Notes under the pieces: model-generated
What the model saw: only the letters and a program-made list of their open reading frames with translations
Database searches by the model: none
Told to the model about the DNA's origin: nothing
Shown: in pieces, positions 24,569 through 33,378 of the stretch
How the letters are laid out: each line of letters opens with the position of its first letter
Numbering within the stretch: position 1 is the stretch's first letter
Origin: Paenibacillus vini
GTDB lineage: Bacteria; Bacillota; Bacilli; Paenibacillales; Paenibacillaceae
DNA: 64,000 nucleotides
Assembly: GCF_018403325.1 (NCBI RefSeq)
Contig: NZ_BOSL01000010.1
Location: 158,347 to 222,346, forward strand
Direction: 5' to 3'
Made by a program: the position numbers and the translations under genes

Positions 24569-25366
24569 TTAAGCCGACTGGTCTCCGAGCTCCTCCAGAT
24601 CATCGTCTACCGGAAGCGAAAGACTCTTTTTGAGCAGTCCTTTGATGATGTTGGCGGACTTGACCTTGATATCTAAAGCAGGCGACACTTCAATCCGGTA
24701 AGCTCCCTCCTGAATCAATACTTTGAGTTCCTCCACGGTATCGAAATTCCGGTCAAACTCATTCAGGACGCTACCGTACTGCATGAACTGGTGCGTGTCG
24801 CTTCCGGCGACCACGGGGCGGCCTAGCCGTTTCGCAAACTCCCCGATTTTAGCGTGGTAAGCTTCGAGCCCTTGGGCGTAAACGTCTTTACCGTTCAGGT
24901 CAAAGGCATCCAGACGCTTCAACAATTCATCGGGCAAATGATGAAGCGGTGTCCCTTCCCGGAACGGATGGGCTCCGATTCTCAAGAACCCTCCCTCTTC
25001 ACTCCAGTCGAGCAAGGTGCGAAAATCGACGAACCGGCCTTTTTCCGTATGCGGCTCCAGACGGCTTCTAAGCTCAAGCACGTTGTCCCGCTGACCGATG
25101 ATCAGGATGTGTCCCGTCTCTTTAATGTCGACCTCGATGCCCGGGAACACCTTGATTCCCTCAGCTAAATAATAACCGTGTTCATAGGGATAATTGCGAT
25201 CCAGCATCTCGTAAATATCCTCATAGCGCAAAGTGTTGAAATGCTCCGTCATTGCAATGGCGTCCAGCCCGTTCCCTTTAGCCTCGGCCATCATCTCCCT
25301 GAAATAAGCGGGGCTGAATTCACTCTTCTTGGAAAGCTTCACATGGGTGTGCAGATCGATTTTCAT
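24569..25366 (-). CDS. PHP domain-containing metal-dependent phosphoesterase
   Basis: A 265-residue PHP protein. Metal ligands are visible in the canonical order: DLHTH (residues 4-8), MTEHFN (about 40-45), FPGIEVDIKETGHILIIG (Glu and His), GAHPFREG and GSDTHQF near the C-terminus. PHP enzymes hydrolyse phosphomonoesters or diesters with a trinuclear metal centre; histidinol phosphatase and trehalose-phosphate enzymes belong here. The gene is the last of an apparent operon after the ECF transporter (S, fused ATPases, T), so the transported compound may be phosphorylated or processed in the cell. AAGGAGAAC precedes the ATG. Confidence 0.88.
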   Translation of the reverse strand: MKIDLHTHVKLSKKSEFSPAYFREMMAEAKGNGLDAIAMTEHFNTLRYEDIYEMLDRNYPYEHGYYLAEGIKVFPGIEVDIKETGHILIIGQRDNVLELRSRLEPHTEKGRFVDFRTLLDWSEEGGFLRIGAHPFREGTPLHHLPDELLKRLDAFDLNGKDVYAQGLEAYHAKIGEFAKRLGRPVVAGSDTHQFMQYGSVLNEFDRNFDTVEELKVLIQEGAYRIEVSPALDIKVKSANIIKGLLKKSLSLPVDDDLEELGDQSA

Positions 25367-25382
25367 AAATGTTCTCCTTTAT

Positions 25383-26207
25383 TTAGAGGTTAAATTGTGC
25401 GGCAAGAACATACAGAGCGGCCACATAGATCACCGAGACGGCCAGGAACAACGCATCGCGGCGCGTAAATTTCATGTGCGATAACTTGATCCGTTTGACC
25501 TCGGGCGATTGGTAGGCATAGGAGAAACCTTTAGTTTCCAACGCTTCCACCGTGGTGCGCGTTCTTTTCGCGATGCTCAGTATTAAAGGGTAAAAAGAGA
25601 GTACGGCGATTTTCAGAAAATAAACGATACTCCGCAGATATAAAATACCGTGCCGCTCCGGGGCCTTTCCGCGCAGCCGGAACGACAGGAAAATATGATG
25701 GTATTCCTCCAGCAGACTAGGGAGCATCCGATAGCCGTAGGCTATGCCAAATGAAACCTGCTTCGGCACTCCGATACTAAGCAGACCGTCGCTCAGCTTC
25801 TCCGGATCCATGGAACAGAACACGGTAATGCTGGCCAGCGAGATGACGGACAATTTCAGCGTCAGCTTCAGCAGCGGCAGAATGGTTTCCCCGCCTCCCC
25901 CAAAGAGCCACGATACGATCAGCAGATACCCGGCCTGGCTCAGCAGTCCGAGGCACAGTATTCCAATAATAAGCGGACTAACCCGCGACATCATCGTCGT
26001 CAGGGCCATAAGGAAGAACAAGCCGAACAATAAAATCACGTCATGGATGAACCACGGGGCAATCCCGAAATACAAATACCAAAGGAACGGGGTCCGCGGG
26101 TCCAGCTTGGCGAGAAAAGTATCGCCGTTGCCGTAGGCCGTATTAAGCAATTCAATTTTGACGCCCTCGACCGATACCCGGTCCATAAGCTTACGTACAT
26201 ACTCCAT
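25383..26207 (-). CDS. Energy-coupling factor transporter transmembrane protein EcfT
   Basis: A 274-residue EcfT-like scaffold with about five membrane helices and the coupling motifs ALETKGFSYAY (the A-x-x-x-R/K-G type motif) and LRLRGKAPER-like loops that contact the ATPases. I chose the ATG at 26207 because GGGAGG precedes it; the open frame extends to 26288 within the ATPase gene. It overlaps the ATPase gene by 17 bases and is followed after 16 bases by the PHP gene. It completes a second, self-contained ECF transporter distinct from the one at the left edge. Confidence 0.88.
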   Translation of the reverse strand: MEYVRKLMDRVSVEGVKIELLNTAYGNGDTFLAKLDPRTPFLWYLYFGIAPWFIHDVILLFGLFFLMALTTMMSRVSPLIIGILCLGLLSQAGYLLIVSWLFGGGGETILPLLKLTLKLSVISLASITVFCSMDPEKLSDGLLSIGVPKQVSFGIAYGYRMLPSLLEEYHHIFLSFRLRGKAPERHGILYLRSIVYFLKIAVLSFYPLILSIAKRTRTTVEALETKGFSYAYQSPEVKRIKLSHMKFTRRDALFLAVSVIYVAALYVLAAQFNL

Positions 26208-28035
26208 GAGCCAACGCCTCCCTTCTTCCGGCAGCCTTCCAGCGCTGCGCGAATTCATCCACCGTGTAGCAAAGCTGCGGCATTCCAAGAGACCGGCTCA
26301 GCTCCAAAATTTGCGGTGCGGTCAAACCGGCCAGCTCCAGCAAATCGGCATCGGCGAACACCGACTCCCGGGTACCGTTTCGGATCATCCGGCCCTGATG
26401 CATAACGATGACGCGGTTGGCCCACTCCGCAACGAGCTGCATATCGTGAGTCGCTACGATCACCGTTTCCACGTGGCGGTTCAGTTGCTGAAGCAGCCGC
26501 GTAATATCCTTGCGGGTTGCAATATCGAGATTGGCCGTCGGCTCATCCAGCAAGATGACCGACGGATTCATCGCTACTCCGATCGCCAGCGAGGCGCGCC
26601 GCTGCTGTCCGCCGCTCAGCAGGCGTCCGTCGCGGTGCTGAAGCTCCGTCAGCCCGAAGCTCTCCAGAATATCATCCACTTTCCGCTCGTATCCTTGCAC
26701 GCTGCGGGCCTTCAGGAAGAACTCCACATCCTTTCGGATCGAGTCCTCAATGAACATCTCCTCGGGATTCTGGTAAATGTAAGTCACCATATCCGCCAGT
26801 TGCTCCGGTGGTGTTCGCAGCGTATCTACGCCTTTCACCCGGACATGACCGGCTTCCGGCTTCGTTACCCCGGTGATCAGCTTCAGGAAAGAAGACTTAC
26901 CGGCTCCGTTATTTCCTACGAGGGCAACCAGGTCGCCCGGGTTGAAGGTTACGCTGACATCGTCCAGCACAATCTTCCGTTCCCTCGTAACCGTCCGGTA
27001 GGAGAAACGGGCATGCTTGACCTCGATGACCGGTTCAGAACCGTTTATCGAGTTTTCCGAGCTTATCGAGTCGCCTAGCCCCATCGTCGAATTGACGATC
27101 TCCAGAGAACCAAGGGGATCAACAGCCTCCCCTTCCCCCTCACGCTCCTCGCGATGCTCCCCCTGAAAACGGCCAAAATACTGTACAGCTTCCTCCAAGG
27201 TAACCGGATACTCCCCAATCCCTTCTCCGGTTCTTCCAGTCCCTTGCACATTACCGGACTCACCCACTTTTGCGGCGGCCTGCGTGACCTGAGGCGGAAA
27301 AATATGACTCGCCTCCAGTTGGCGCAGCTCGCGCAGCGCTTCCTTAACCGGCTTGGACCAGAGAACCCGCCCTGCATCCATAAGCACGACCGTCTTGCAA
27401 TATTCGGCGATAAATTCGGTATGATGCTCGATCACGATAATCGTTTTTCCGTGAAATTCGTTCAAATTCCTCAGCAGATCGTAAATCTTCCCGGCATGGC
27501 TTGGGTCTAGCTGAGCCACCGGCTCATCGATAATCAGGATGTCGGGATCCAGCGAGATGGCACCGGCCAAGGCGAGCTGATGCTTCTGTCCGCCGCTGAG
27601 CTGCCAGATGAACTCCTTCGGATCGCACTGAAGATCAACCAGCCGTAGAGCCCGGCGCCCGCGCTCCATGTAATCCTCGAAGCCATAGTTCAGCGGGGCG
27701 AACCCCGCATCGTCCAATACCGTCGGGCGAATCAGTTGATTTTCGAAGTCCTGATACACGTAACCGACATGGCGTGACAGCTGCGCAACATTATGCTTCA
27801 GCGTATCGAGTCCGTTCACTTGAACGTTGCCCTCGTAATCGCCGACATAATAGTGCGGTATCAGCCCATTCAGCGTTTTGCACAGCGTGGATTTGCCGCT
27901 GCCGTTCCCTCCGATCACGGCGACGAAATCGCCGCGCTTGATCTCCAGGGAAACTCCGTTCAACACCGATTGCTCGGCACCCGGATATGTAAATGTGACC
28001 CCTTCCATGACAACGATATTGTTTTCATCACGCAT
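26191..28035 (-). CDS. Double-domain ECF transporter ATPase (fused EcfA-EcfA)
   Basis: A 614-residue protein with two complete ABC ATPase domains. The first has GGNGSGKST (about 37), signature LSGGQKHQLALAG and Walker B ILIIDEPVAQLDP. The second has GNNGAGKSS (about 370), signature LSGGQQRRASLAIG and VILLDEPTANLD. A charged linker of about 80 residues (rich in Glu, Gly and Ser) joins them. ECF ATPases with both halves fused occur in YkoD-type systems. Its ATG shares one base with the stop of the S component (TAATG). It energises the S component and EcfT encoded on either side. Confidence 0.93.
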   Translation of the reverse strand: MRDENNIVVMEGVTFTYPGAEQSVLNGVSLEIKRGDFVAVIGGNGSGKSTLCKTLNGLIPHYYVGDYEGNVQVNGLDTLKHNVAQLSRHVGYVYQDFENQLIRPTVLDDAGFAPLNYGFEDYMERGRRALRLVDLQCDPKEFIWQLSGGQKHQLALAGAISLDPDILIIDEPVAQLDPSHAGKIYDLLRNLNEFHGKTIIVIEHHTEFIAEYCKTVVLMDAGRVLWSKPVKEALRELRQLEASHIFPPQVTQAAAKVGESGNVQGTGRTGEGIGEYPVTLEEAVQYFGRFQGEHREEREGEGEAVDPLGSLEIVNSTMGLGDSISSENSINGSEPVIEVKHARFSYRTVTRERKIVLDDVSVTFNPGDLVALVGNNGAGKSSFLKLITGVTKPEAGHVRVKGVDTLRTPPEQLADMVTYIYQNPEEMFIEDSIRKDVEFFLKARSVQGYERKVDDILESFGLTELQHRDGRLLSGGQQRRASLAIGVAMNPSVILLDEPTANLDIATRKDITRLLQQLNRHVETVIVATHDMQLVAEWANRVIVMHQGRMIRNGTRESVFADADLLELAGLTAPQILELSRSLGMPQLCYTVDEFAQRWKAAGRREALAHGVCT

Positions 28036-28916
28036 TAAGCCTGACCGCTCCTATCTATTTGCTGTGGTGTTCTTTTGCCTTTGCGGATCATCAGCAGAAT
28101 CGTAATCAATGCCACGATGGCAGCCGCACCGATACTAACCCAGATGAACCACCCGCCGATGCTCTCCAGGAAATCCGCATCCCAGTCGATCAGCGCCATA
28201 TCCGACTCCGCCAGAAATTCTGCGCCGAACGCTGCAAAAGCCAGAACTATCGAGATAACGATCAACCGAGGAGCGATGATTTCACCCAGTGAATATTTCA
28301 TCCGGTTATCGCGCGGTTTCATGCCGAGCAACGGCTCAATTTTGCCATATAAACGTGGGACCAGATACAAGGTCGGCAACAAAGCGAACAAAATACCGGA
28401 GAACAGGACGTCATTTAGAAAAGAAACCCCTTCTACAACCACTACGCTTTGCGCCAAGCCCGGCACGGCTTCGAATTCCTCTACCCCCACCCATACCTTG
28501 GCAATATCCACCGCACTGCTGATAAACTGGTGGATGACAACTCCGGTAATCGCGGCAATCCCGACCTGTCTGCGGTTACGCGGATCGTTGACGAGACTTC
28601 CGGCAATGAACATGGCGAGCGAAAATCCGATGAATTTCTCCAGTTCGCCGAGACCCCCGAATTGACCAAGCATAATCTCGCCGAATATCACTTCGCCCAG
28701 CGCTGCGCCGACGGCGGCATAAAACGGATGGAACAGGATACATAATGTCAGCGGAATAAACGCGAAGTACTCCACCGAGAATTCCACCGGGCCGAGACGC
28801 AGGGATGGAATCAGCTCCGTAATCATGTTGGACAAGCCATACAAGGACATAGACAACATAAACACCATCATTTTTTGCGATTGCGTAAGTACATATCTTT
28901 TTTGGGATTGAATCAC
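28035..28916 (-). CDS. ECF transporter S component-like membrane protein, substrate unknown
   Basis: A 293-residue membrane protein with about seven helices, larger than usual S components. The N-terminal part (SMSLYGLSNMITELIPSLRL, then FSVEYFAFIPLTLCILFHPF, YAAVGAALGEVIFGE) has the alternating pattern of substrate-binding ECF membrane subunits. The C-terminus carries extra helices (APRLIVISIVLAFAAFG and WFIWVSIGAAAIVALITILLMI in parts). It starts with GTG, preceded by AAGGAGGG. As first gene of S-AA-T-PHP, divergent from RpiR, it defines an ECF system whose ligand I cannot name. Vitamin, nucleobase or sugar-like ligands are all possible. Confidence 0.75.
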   Translation of the reverse strand: MIQSQKRYVLTQSQKMMVFMLSMSLYGLSNMITELIPSLRLGPVEFSVEYFAFIPLTLCILFHPFYAAVGAALGEVIFGEIMLGQFGGLGELEKFIGFSLAMFIAGSLVNDPRNRRQVGIAAITGVVIHQFISSAVDIAKVWVGVEEFEAVPGLAQSVVVVEGVSFLNDVLFSGILFALLPTLYLVPRLYGKIEPLLGMKPRDNRMKYSLGEIIAPRLIVISIVLAFAAFGAEFLAESDMALIDWDADFLESIGGWFIWVSIGAAAIVALITILLMIRKGKRTPQQIDRSGQA

Positions 28917-29185
28917 TTGCTTTCCCTCCTTTTATATTTGGGTTGTTCAAACGCCCTTTCTTCAGGCTAATCCTAATATAGAGTCCAATTATTAAATTCG
29001 ATGCCCGGGTACGTTAAAATAATGTAAATAAACTTACATAAATTATATTTATGAAAAAATACACGTCATAAGCCGTCCGTTCGCTGCTATTCGGATTGGG
29101 CATGAGTCGCTTTTGCCCTTCCTAAATCCGGTATGTTAATCTATTTCTAGCAACGCACCAGACAATGAAAGTGAGGCCGTCTCTC

Positions 29186-30016
29186 GTGAAACTGGACTGG
29201 AACACCGAGGCCCTGTCGCCGGGTCAGTTTAAAATTGCGGACTATATCCAAAAAAACTCGCAAACCGTCCTGTTCTCCACCGAACAGGAAATCGCCGACG
29301 CGCTGGGGCTGAGCATTGCTTCGGTCTCGCGGTTTTGGCGTACGGTCGGTTTCAAAAATATTAAAGATTTCAAAACCAAGCTGCGGAGTCAGCTCGACGT
29401 GACGCCCGCGGCAAAAATGAAAAATATTATGGACAAAGCGGACGCCAGCCCGCTCCCCCAGCAATTTCTCGCCACCACCATGAGGCATCTCGAAGAAACG
29501 CTGACCCATTATTCCGCGGATTCCTTCGAAGCCGCCGTCACGGCTCTGACTTCGGCAAAGCGCATCTACATCTATGGTCCGGGCCCTTCTGCCGGACTCA
29601 CGGAATTGCTTCATTACAGGCTTGGCCGATTCGGCCTGTCCATCCATCGGCTGGACCGCGGCGGAAGCGAGATGTTTGAAGATCTTCTACATCTGGGCGA
29701 AGAAGATCTCGTAGTTCTGTTTGGGTTCGTCCGATTGCTGCCGGAAGCGAAGGTGATCGTCGATCATGCCAAAGAGACTGGCTACCGGACTTTGCTCATC
29801 ACGGATCGGCTCGTTGCCAACTTTTCCGATCAATGCGATATCACGCTGTTTGCCAGCCGGGGTGAAACGTGGGAATTCCACTCTATGATCGCCCCTACGT
29901 TTATAGTAGAAAATTTAATTGTCGCGGTAGGAATGAGAAATCAGGACGATCATCTCCGCAAATTGAATGAGTTGAATCAACTACGAAAAAAATACGCCCA
30001 TGAGCTCCCTAGATGA
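29186..30016 (+). CDS. MurR/RpiR family transcriptional regulator
   Basis: A 276-residue regulator. The N-terminal RpiR HTH (SPGQFKIADYIQKNSQTVLF, STEQEIADALGLSIASVSRFW) is followed by a SIS sugar-phosphate-binding domain (AKRIYIYGPGPSAGL, then EEDLVVLFGFVRLLPEAKVI and TGYRTLLITD). RpiR proteins sense phosphosugars. I prefer GTG 29186 (GTGAGG nine bases upstream) over ATG 29165, which has no site, but this is not certain. It is divergent from the ECF-PHP operon, 270 bases apart, and is its likely regulator, which hints at a sugar-phosphate-related signal. Confidence 0.88.
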   Translation: MKLDWNTEALSPGQFKIADYIQKNSQTVLFSTEQEIADALGLSIASVSRFWRTVGFKNIKDFKTKLRSQLDVTPAAKMKNIMDKADASPLPQQFLATTMRHLEETLTHYSADSFEAAVTALTSAKRIYIYGPGPSAGLTELLHYRLGRFGLSIHRLDRGGSEMFEDLLHLGEEDLVVLFGFVRLLPEAKVIVDHAKETGYRTLLITDRLVANFSDQCDITLFASRGETWEFHSMIAPTFIVENLIVAVGMRNQDDHLRKLNELNQLRKKYAHELPR

Positions 30017-30151
30017 TCAAAATATAAACCTGCTTTTCGTAATTTGGAGTCAAAATTTTTTTAATATTTTTTTCATCCCCGCTGGCCCGCACCGCGGTTG
30101 CTTTCAGAGGAATTTTCATTATTTTCAATCGTCAAATTCGAGCTAGGCCCA

Positions 30152-30180
30152 TTTACAAACACAACATATTGGGGTAAATT
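30152..30180 (+). promoter_or_regulatory. Promoter of the nrdD operon
   Basis: TTTACA (30152-30157), a 17-base spacer and TAAATT (30175-30180). The spacer contains the first NrdR box, so bound NrdR would block RNA polymerase. Confidence 0.5.
30159..30174 (+). promoter_or_regulatory. NrdR box 1
   Basis: ACACAACATATTGGGG matches 13 of 16 positions of the NrdR consensus (acaCwAtATaTwGtgt). It lies 32 bases from box 2 (start to start), three helical turns, the normal NrdR arrangement. Confidence 0.8.
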
Positions 30181-30190
30181 AATATCACTA

Positions 30191-30206
30191 CAACAAAATA
30201 TAGTGT
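30191..30206 (+). promoter_or_regulatory. NrdR box 2
   Basis: CAACAAAATATAGTGT matches the NrdR consensus in its core and right half. Together with box 1 it marks the operon as a target of the dATP/ATP-sensing repressor NrdR. Confidence 0.8.
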
Positions 30207-30415
30207 GAACGGGTGGTCCGGCGCCCAAGACGCCGGGTCTTAAAAGGGAAGGCGGTGAAAATCCGCTGCGGTCCCGCCACTGTAATCGGAACGCCTGGGA
30301 ATCCGTCGTGATCCTCCCAAGGCAATTCGCCCGACATGATGCCACTGAGGGAATTTATCTCTCCCCCGGGAAGGCGTCGGCGCATCACCGAAAGTCAGGA
30401 GACCTGCCCGTTTGG
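30205..30415 (+). ncRNA. Cobalamin riboswitch
   Basis: The conserved core is present: GGGAAGGCGGTGAAAATCC, GCTGCGGTCCCGCCACTGTA (about 30248-30287) and the B12 box AGTCAGGAGACCTGCC (30393-30408). It binds adenosylcobalamin or a relative and switches off the downstream gene when B12 is plentiful. Downstream, GACACC (30418-30423) can pair with GGTGTC (30448-30453), which would cover the first Shine-Dalgarno GGGAGG, suggesting translational control. The 5' edge is approximate. It stands before B12-independent ribonucleotide reductases. Confidence 0.93.
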
Positions 30416-30605
30416 AAGACACCGCGCTAACCTGCGAGGAACAGGGAGGTGTCCGATGCAGCTCATGCATAGCTTTGTTTTAACTTCTTTTGTTACGCCT
30501 TCCTATAGCTATCATTCTGGAGACATTCGGGCATTTTCAACCTTGCCGGGTTGGGAATGCTTTTTATATGCGAGTATTACCCAGTTATCAGGGAGGAGAA
30601 CTAAG

Positions 30606-32591
30606 ATGTCGTTGTTGAATGTAATCGATACGGAAGTAAACCGGGAGCAAATGATGGAGGAAGTTATCCGTCTTGGCGAAGAAATCGTCGAGAGTTCAAA
30701 TTTGGAGATCCTGCGCGAAAACGCCAACTTAAACGGTGAAAGCTTCTCCGGCAAAATGAGCAAATTCGGCAGCGAGTACTCGAAATGGTATGCAAATCAT
30801 TTTGTTATGCCGCCGCGGATCGTTCAAGCGATCAAGGACAATGTAGTCTATGTGCATGACCTCGATCAATACGCGATCGGCACGACCAACTGCATTTTCA
30901 TTCCGTTTGCCAAGCTGCTGCGCGAAGGCTTCAACACCGGCAATGGCAGCGTCCGGCCGCCGAACTCGATCATGACCGCGATGGCGCTCGTAGCGATTAT
31001 TTTTCAATCCCAGCAAAACTCCCAATACGGCGGCGTATCGGCCAACATGATTGACCACGACCTGGCTCCTTACGTAGCGAAATCCTTCGCCAAATACTTC
31101 CGCAAAGGACTGGAGTATTTTGAGGAAGGTGACGGCGAGGCCGACTTTGGCGGCGAAATCAATATGAGCCGGAGCGACCTTCAAGAGCAATATCCGAAAT
31201 CTTTTAAATATGCGTTAAAAGAAACCGAAAGCGAAACGCTGCAAGGCGCGGAGAGTCTGATTCATAATCTGAATACGATGTCCAGCCGCGCGGGGGGACA
31301 AATCCCATTCACCAGCATCAACTACGGCACCTGCACGTCTCCGGAAGGCCAGCTCGTCATCAGCTCTCTGTTGACGGCAACGATGCGTGGACTCGGCAGC
31401 GGAGAAACACCGATTTTCCCGATTCAGATTTTCAAATGCAAACAAGGCGTCAACCAAAATCCGGGAGAGCCGAACTATCATCTCTTTCTGAAGTCGGCGG
31501 AATGCTCAGCCAAGCGGCTGTATCCGAACTTCGCCAACCTGGACGCCCCGTTGAATCTCATGCACTACGATCCGGCCGATCCGGATACCGAATTCGCTAC
31601 GATGGGCTGCCGCACGCGGGTGCTGAGCGACCGCTTCGGACGCAATCACCTGTCCGGCAAAGGGAACCTTTCCTTTAATACGTTGAACCTCGTCAAGCTC
31701 GGACTTGAACATGGGATTGCATTGGGACGGAGAAACGTTGCGGATGAGCGCGGTTTCTACCATGAGCTCGACCATTACCTCGACATCGCGCTGGAAGGCC
31801 TGCTTCACCGTTACCAAATCCAGGCCGCGCAAAAAGCGAAGGCTTCCGATTTCATGATGCGCGAGGGCGTTTGGGAAGGCGGCGACAAGCTGGACCCCGA
31901 GGATAACGTCGGCGAATTGATCAAACACGGCTCCCTGTCCATCGGATTCATCGGGCTGGCGGAATGCATGAAGGCGATGTACGGCAAGCATCATGGCGAA
32001 GATGAACAGGTATACCAAAAAGCTTATGACCTGATCGCCTACATGCGCGACTACTGCGACAGACAAGGCGATCTGCACAACCTGAACATCACGTTGTTCG
32101 CCACGCCGGCGGAAGGGCTGTCCGGTAAATTCACCAAGCGTGACCAGGCCTTCTACGGCACCGTGCCGGGTGTCGTCGACCGGGAGTATTACACGAACTC
32201 TTTCCATATTCCCGTGTACTACAAAATTAGCGCCGCGAAAAAGATTCAGCTGGAGGCCGCGTTCCACGGACTGTGCAATGCAGGAGCCATCTCTTATATC
32301 GAATTGAACGGAAACGCCCGGAGTAATCCGGCGGCATTCCTGCAAATCGTTCAATATGCCTTGTCGCAGCAGGTCAGCTACTTCAGCATCAACCATCCGA
32401 TCGACCGCTGCTCCGCGTGCGGGTTTGAGGGCATCATCGGGGCCACCTGCCCTTCCTGCAGCAGTCACGAAAAGGATGTTTACATCCGCCGGTTGCGCCG
32501 AGTGACCGGGTATCTGACCGGCGACTATCAGACGCGCTTCAATGCCGCGAAACAGGCCGAAGTCCGCGACCGGGTGAAACACGACGCATGA
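30606..32591 (+). CDS. nrdD: Anaerobic ribonucleoside-triphosphate reductase (class III)
   Basis: A 661-residue glycyl-radical enzyme that reduces ribonucleotides to deoxyribonucleotides without oxygen. Features: HDLDQYAIGTTNC near residue 80, the GGVSAN motif, the zinc-binding set CSACGFEG and CPSC near the C-terminus, and RRVTGYLTG with the radical Gly at about 635. I chose ATG 30606 (GGGAGGAG eight bases upstream). The same frame is open to an upstream ATG at 30456 that also has a GGGAGG site inside the riboswitch expression region, so a 50-residue N-terminal extension cannot be excluded. The stop overlaps nrdG by four bases. Confidence 0.95.
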   Translation: MSLLNVIDTEVNREQMMEEVIRLGEEIVESSNLEILRENANLNGESFSGKMSKFGSEYSKWYANHFVMPPRIVQAIKDNVVYVHDLDQYAIGTTNCIFIPFAKLLREGFNTGNGSVRPPNSIMTAMALVAIIFQSQQNSQYGGVSANMIDHDLAPYVAKSFAKYFRKGLEYFEEGDGEADFGGEINMSRSDLQEQYPKSFKYALKETESETLQGAESLIHNLNTMSSRAGGQIPFTSINYGTCTSPEGQLVISSLLTATMRGLGSGETPIFPIQIFKCKQGVNQNPGEPNYHLFLKSAECSAKRLYPNFANLDAPLNLMHYDPADPDTEFATMGCRTRVLSDRFGRNHLSGKGNLSFNTLNLVKLGLEHGIALGRRNVADERGFYHELDHYLDIALEGLLHRYQIQAAQKAKASDFMMREGVWEGGDKLDPEDNVGELIKHGSLSIGFIGLAECMKAMYGKHHGEDEQVYQKAYDLIAYMRDYCDRQGDLHNLNITLFATPAEGLSGKFTKRDQAFYGTVPGVVDREYYTNSFHIPVYYKISAAKKIQLEAAFHGLCNAGAISYIELNGNARSNPAAFLQIVQYALSQQVSYFSINHPIDRCSACGFEGIIGATCPSCSSHEKDVYIRRLRRVTGYLTGDYQTRFNAAKQAEVRDRVKHDA

Positions 32592-33109
32592 ACATATGCG
32601 GCTACTACCCGGAATCCATCAATGAAGGCGAAGGACTTCGCGCGGCCATCTTCATCAGCGGCTGCCGTCATTACTGTAAAGGCTGCTTCAGCGCAGCCAC
32701 CTGGAATTTCAATTACGGCGAGCTATTGACGCCTGAACGCGAGTTGGAGATCATCACCGATATCATAAACAACCCCCTGCTCAGCGGGGTCACCATTCTA
32801 GGCGGGGATCCGTTCTTCTCCGCCGCCGAGGTCGGCGGCTTAGTCGATCGCTTGCGCCTTGAAGCCGGGCGGTCCATACCGATCTGGATTTACAGCGGGT
32901 ATACGTACGAAGAATTGACGGAGCACCGGGATACGCCGGAATTTCGATTACTGGAACGCTGCCAAGTGCTGGTAGACGGGCGTTTCGTCGAAGAATTGCG
33001 GGATCCCTCCCTGCTCTACAGGGGCAGCTCCAACCAGCGTCTTATCGATATTGAGGCCAGCTTGGCGCAAGGTCAGCCTGCCCTCTGGGAGCCAACTTTC
33101 TCTTTCTAG
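32588..33109 (+). CDS. nrdG: Anaerobic ribonucleotide reductase activating protein (radical SAM)
   Basis: A 173-residue radical SAM enzyme that installs the glycyl radical on NrdD. The iron-sulfur cluster motif C26-RHY-C30-KG-C33 is intact, the family N-terminus (NICGYYPESINEGEGLRAAI) is present, and LGGDPFFSA and IWIYSGYTYEEL follow the usual pattern. ATGA overlap with nrdD ensures matched production. Length is normal. Confidence 0.96.
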   Translation: MNICGYYPESINEGEGLRAAIFISGCRHYCKGCFSAATWNFNYGELLTPERELEIITDIINNPLLSGVTILGGDPFFSAAEVGGLVDRLRLEAGRSIPIWIYSGYTYEELTEHRDTPEFRLLERCQVLVDGRFVEELRDPSLLYRGSSNQRLIDIEASLAQGQPALWEPTFSF

Positions 33110-33138
33110 CTGTCTTACTTTCTAGTATAATTGATAAT

Positions 33139-33182
33139 CTGTGATGCTTTTTATAGACAACATCCTACAAAAAGCGTCACAG
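33139..33182 (+). other. Long hairpin downstream of nrdG
   Basis: CTGTGATGCTTTTT (33139-33152) pairs with AAAAAGCGTCACAG (33169-33182) with one G-U pair. No T run follows. It may be a processing or attenuation structure between the class III and class I genes. A weaker hairpin GCGTC/GACGC with a T-rich flank (33257-33278) and the dyad TTCTCA-ATT-TGAGAA (33290-33304) follow. Confidence 0.5.
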
Positions 33183-33378
33183 GTACTCAGCAGCTTGATT
33201 TATTTAGGCTGCGGGGGCCCCGGGAATATAATCATTTGCATATATAAACATCATTCGCGTCTTTCCGGACGCCCTTTTATCCTCAATTATTCTCAATTTG
33301 AGAATTAAAAGATTAATAGATTTAACCGGATTGCATCCGGTCCATTATCTCATGCCAGGAAAGCGAGGAATTTTATTC

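Noticed and set aside
28917-29164. Possible riboswitch before the ECF/PHP operon
   Set aside because: I looked for TPP, FMN, cobalamin and preQ1 signatures on the minus strand and saw none.
31506-32582. A 358-codon antisense frame inside nrdD
   Set aside because: Antisense shadow of a conserved gene; no independent support.
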